Source: Centaurea solstitialis
Lineage: Eukaryota; Streptophyta; Magnoliopsida; Asterales; Asteraceae
Assembly: GCA_030169165.1 (NCBI GenBank)
Contig: CM058040.1
Coordinates: 84,432,373 to 84,496,372, forward strand
DNA length: 64,000 nucleotides
Reading direction: 5' to 3'
Shown here: one piece after another, positions 60,901 to 64,000 of the stretch
Layout: each line of letters opens with the position of its first letter
Position numbering within the stretch: the stretch's first letter is position 1
Notes under the pieces: generated by a model
What the model was told of the DNA's origin: nothing
Databases searched by the model: none
Seen by the model: the letters and a program-made list of their open reading frames with translations, nothing else
Position numbers and translations under genes: made by a program

Positions 60901-61599
60901 TTGATGCATGTACTTGTTGAAATTCATCTAGTGTATATGCATTGATTCTCAAAATATTTCTGGTTTTCATGGTATCTTTTCCTATAAATCATGTTATGCG
61001 GATTCTACTAGTAATTAGTGTTTTTCGAGCTTACTTATCTAGTAGAATTCTTTGATCTAATTCTGTTGATTGAGCATTTTTAAATATGTCAAATATGCTT
61101 ACCGGGTATTAGGGTGCATTTAGTACGTGGGACAATATGGGACAGAACTTAGTAAATTACTAAACCAATCGTATCAAAATAAAACCCTATAACCTTCTAT
61201 GATTTTTAACTTGCATCCCTTGGATTCTGGGTATGATCTTGAATGACTTATTCTTAATAAGATTCTTTTGCCTATGGTCAGGAATGGCCGGAAGAAGATT
61301 ATCCACCGTATGCGAATGGTCCAGGATACATTCTATCATCGGATGTTGCGGAGTTCATAGCCATGGAGTTTGAAAAGCACAAGTTGAAGTTGTTCAAGAT
61401 GGAAGATGTGAGCATGGGAATGTGGGTAGAACAGTTCAATAGCACAAAGCGCGTAGAGTACGTACACAGTTTGAAGTTTTGCCAGTTTGGTTGCATCGAA
61501 GACTACTATACGGCACACTATCAGTCTCCGAGACAAATGCTGTGCATGTGGAACAAGTTACAGGTCCATGGCCGCCCGGAATGCTGCAATATGAGATGA
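57947..61599 (+). CDS. GALT: Hydroxyproline O-galactosyltransferase (GALT5/GALT6-like; galectin + GT31), 6 exons
   Basis: Golgi type II enzyme; the family adds the first galactose to hydroxyproline of arabinogalactan proteins. Exons: 57947-58829, 59100-59332, 59460-59750, 59848-59976, 60063-60236, 61282-61599; all GT-AG with consistent phases, 675 aa. A short basic cytoplasmic tail is followed by one membrane segment (residues 21-41, IQFLILLGFLYLLMVGLEL), a stem, then a galectin-type lectin domain (from about 180 to 390; GNIIVLPCGMTLGSHVTLVG, FPYRT). The GT31 domain follows, with ERMAVRKSWM, the metal-binding CDDDTF (D525-D527), GPGYILSSD and EDVSMGMWV, and a C-terminal Cys cluster (GRPECCNMR). 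All expected motifs are present. The Met is preceded by a possible TTG two codons upstream that should not be used. It is convergent with the HIPL gene. Confidence 0.94.
60308..60730. mobile_element. MITE in GALT intron 5, relative of 47281
   Basis: TAGGGGGATGTTCAATTGAG left; TAGACAGAGGGAAGTTCATT (reverse complement) right. Internal GTTTAATATGATG, ATTCATTTTTTGATG and CACCAAAATATGA words match the fold-back element at 47281. Confidence 0.65.
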
Positions 61600-62292
61600 C
61601 ACCCACCACCCGTTTTTCGACGAACAGAATCGTGGGCCGATCAAGAGACCTCCTTTCGAGATTCTTTGATTATTTTGTTTCTTATCATCTCCCCTTCTTT
61701 CTCGGATGGGGGTTTACGGGGAAGTTTTGATACGACAAAATCTTGAATCATGTGTAATTTACTGTAGAACAACTTCAACAAGATGGAAAGATTTTGTTGG
61801 ATTTTAATCTAAAATTGCATCTTTCCCCTTGCATAACAGCTATCTTTTGCTCTCAGATAAGTAGCTCAACTAGTCAAAGTACATATTTTAATCGGTCTAA
61901 TTGGTCTTCTAGTTATTTCTTTCCAGAATTTCGTCAATATTCTTTATTGATCTTTTCTTTTTTAACGAACCAGATCTGCAATTTCTGACCCGACAATTTT
62001 TTATATTTTTTATTTATAGAAAATCCAATGACTTATTTGTCCTTTTACTAGGTCCGTAATTTATGGACCAAATTGTAGAGTAACGACATTTGAGTAAAAA
62101 TGGGAGATAAAAATTACTGGTAGACCAATTTGAACATGTAGAACAAACATTTTTGAGCTGACTCTGAAATAACAACTGTTTTTCTCTTTCTATTTTCTAG
62201 AGGATGAAAATTGAATCTAAATAATAATATCTTCAACATTTAGAAAAATGGTTTACTCGAAAGCAGGATTTTAAAGAAGTCTTTAACCATAT
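61600..62292. other. Convergent intergenic region between GALT and HIPL
   Basis: 693 bp holding both 3' UTRs. The two genes point towards each other. No other gene or paired repeat seen. Confidence 0.6.
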
Positions 62293-63851
62293 TTAGTAAG
62301 CAAACCCAAGGAAAAGCAAGAGAAGCATAGGTAGACTGTTGTATGAACCCTTAAATATGTTTGCAGTGGAAGCAGGGGTGGAGGCTGGACCCGTGGTTGA
62401 ACCGGTGGTCGTGTTTTCGGATGCGCAGGTGTAGCTGCAGCGGCTTGGAGGAACGATCCTGTAAACACCGCTACTAGATAACAGATATACGTCGTTTCTT
62501 GTTATCCTGGCCGAACGAAAAGAGGTAGCCCAAGGCAGGAAGTGAAGTTCCTGGAACAAGGTCACATGGTACGGGAGAATCCTTGGCACAAGCGAACGGA
62601 ATCTTGTTGGCCGTGAAGTTCCCACTGTTTTCAGGCGTTTCAACACCCGCCCACATCGAATCAGCGTATAAGTCCCCATATAAGTAACTGCAAGTTACCA
62701 AGATCTCGAAATTAGCTAGTTTGATCACAAAAGTCAATTCTTCCAATCTCAATAATTTTTTTAAGAATTTTGTAAAATCCCATCAAATTACTCTCCAAGA
62801 GATCCCGTATGGAGAATGGGGTCAGGGGATGTTCCCACGTATATTAAGGAAAAATGGTCGTAGTATTGAGTTGTCTTTTGCTCTGATAAAAGAGCAGTTG
62901 AGGAGAAAAAGGGGATTCTAACATTGGTGAGATTTCAACAAATTTGTTAACGTTTACCTTCCATACAAGCATGGATCAGTTGTGGAGCGATAGAAGAAAC
63001 CTCCGGTGATCGAAGCCGAACCTTGGTTCTTGCTTATATCCGAGTGTTTGTACCCCATTACCGGGAAAATCGGATTTATGGAGCTTGCGGATGTGTTTCC
63101 TCCGGGACTTTGTTCAGGAATGTAAGGGTTCGATCCTTCGTAAACACGCCATCCGTAGTTCCCGTTTTTCGTGATCACGTTCACCTCTTCATATTCATCC
63201 TTGAGACAAATTGCAAAATTTAAGCTAACTTATCAAGAAAATTAGTTAATTATTTCATGTATTATTCATAATGAATAAAACATAACACTGTAAGTACCTT
63301 GCCTACATCCGCACACATGAAATAAGACGGTCTTTCTGCGTCGAAACTACAACGCCATGGATTACTGAATCCTAATGCCCAAATTTCTGGCTGCAAATCT
63401 TTATCTTCAACGTACGGATTGTCTCTTGGGATCGAATAGTTTCCCCATATCCCCAAACGTGTGATTTCTGCTTCACCTGGATTCAAAACCATTTGTGCGT
63501 TACTTTATGAACCCATTTTGAAGTTAAAAGCTGGTCCATAGCGACTAAAATTTGAGATTGAAAGCCAATGATGTGTAGCTCAGTTGGTAATGGATGGATG
63601 GCAAGTTAAATTGGTATATTTACCCACTTTGACTTACTGGGTATGGCATCCACGTCAAATCTCATAATCTTGCCGAGCAATGACTTCTTATCCTGAGCAA
63701 AATTGTACGGATCGCCGTTGCCACCGTCACCCATCATGAAGTACAAATAGCCATCGTTTGGTCCGAACAGAATCTGGCCGGCGTGGTGAGACGCGAACGG
63801 AAGACCCATCGTGAAAATCCTCCTCACCTCCACCGGGGAAGCATTCGGAAT
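62293..63851 (-). CDS. HIPL: HIPL (hedgehog-interacting-protein-like, glucose/sorbosone dehydrogenase fold), 3' part; frameshifted
   Basis: Partial: four 3' exons are in the window (63638-63851, 63298-63476, 62958-63199, 62293-62687, gene order) and the 5' exons lie beyond the right edge. The family is an extracellular, usually GPI-anchored protein with a PQQ-dependent sugar-dehydrogenase-like beta-propeller; its plant role is poorly known. Seen: HHAGQILFGPNDGYLYFMMG, GDGGNGDP, LLGKIMRFDVD, NPWRCSFDAERPSYFMCADV, GNYGWRVYEG and ASITGGFFYRSTTDPC. In the last exon the frame QDNKK runs into RRISVI and stops (near 62485), while the family sequence DVYLLSSSGVYRIVPPSRCS continues in the next frame (from about 62494 down to 62293), ending in a hydrophobic tail typical of a GPI signal. 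One base too many explains it. Confidence 0.88.
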
Positions 63852-64000
63852 CTGGGATAAGATATTAGCTTAATCATTTCACAACTCTAAAATGGTTTTG
63901 TTTTATATGATTTTTTTCATCGAATGATAGTATTTAATGTATTGATCATCATATATTTGTTTTACAACGTGATTGTTTCATATGTATGAGATTTACAATG

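Overview
This window is nuclear DNA of a flowering plant, almost certainly a eudicot. It has long AT-rich introns with GT-AG borders, plant-specific protein families, and a dense load of small DNA transposons, tRNA-derived SINEs and decayed LTR elements. I cannot name the species from the sequence. Family assignments rest on reading translated exons by eye; no database was searched.

Layout. (1) 1-3055: intergenic, with a Mutator-like MITE, a long hAT-like element and a hairpin. (2) 3056-5947, minus: a complete S6 kinase (AGC kinase, TOR pathway), six exons, 460 aa. (3) 5948-12574: repeats, including two hAT elements with target-site duplications, a tandem duplication, a decayed partial copy of the S6 kinase gene split by a likely solo LTR, and two SINEs. 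(4) 12575-29284, minus: a 27-exon transportin-SR/MOS14-type nuclear import receptor. Its 4.4 kb intron 14 holds a SINE and a degraded Ty1-copia element. (5) 29285-33923: repeats (three hAT elements with 8-bp target-site duplications, one SINE). (6) 33924-37828, plus: a myosin-binding protein (DUF593/GTD-binding) in three exons, with MITEs in both introns. (7) 37829-57600: about 20 kb without a recognisable gene, made of MITEs, hAT, PIF-like and MULE elements, a SINE and a cluster of diverged LTRs. (8) 57947-61599, plus: a complete galectin-domain GT31 hydroxyproline O-galactosyltransferase, six exons, 675 aa. (9) 62293-63851 and beyond the right edge, minus: the 3' half of a hedgehog-interacting-protein-like (HIPL) gene, carrying a single-base frameshift before its C-terminal tail.

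The genes are ordinary housekeeping or cell-surface genes and do not form an operon-like unit. The order MOS14 - MYOB - GALT - HIPL resembles the combined content of two Arabidopsis segments (around At5g62600-At5g62630 and At1g74790-At1g74830, as I remember them), so the block is probably old. The less ordinary signals are a MITE whose end supplies the exon 1 splice donor of the myosin-binding gene, LTR promoters with clustered AACGG motifs upstream of the TATA box, a fold-back element built around GC-rich perfect palindromes, the decayed S6K copy, and two single-base reading-frame conflicts in otherwise well-kept genes.
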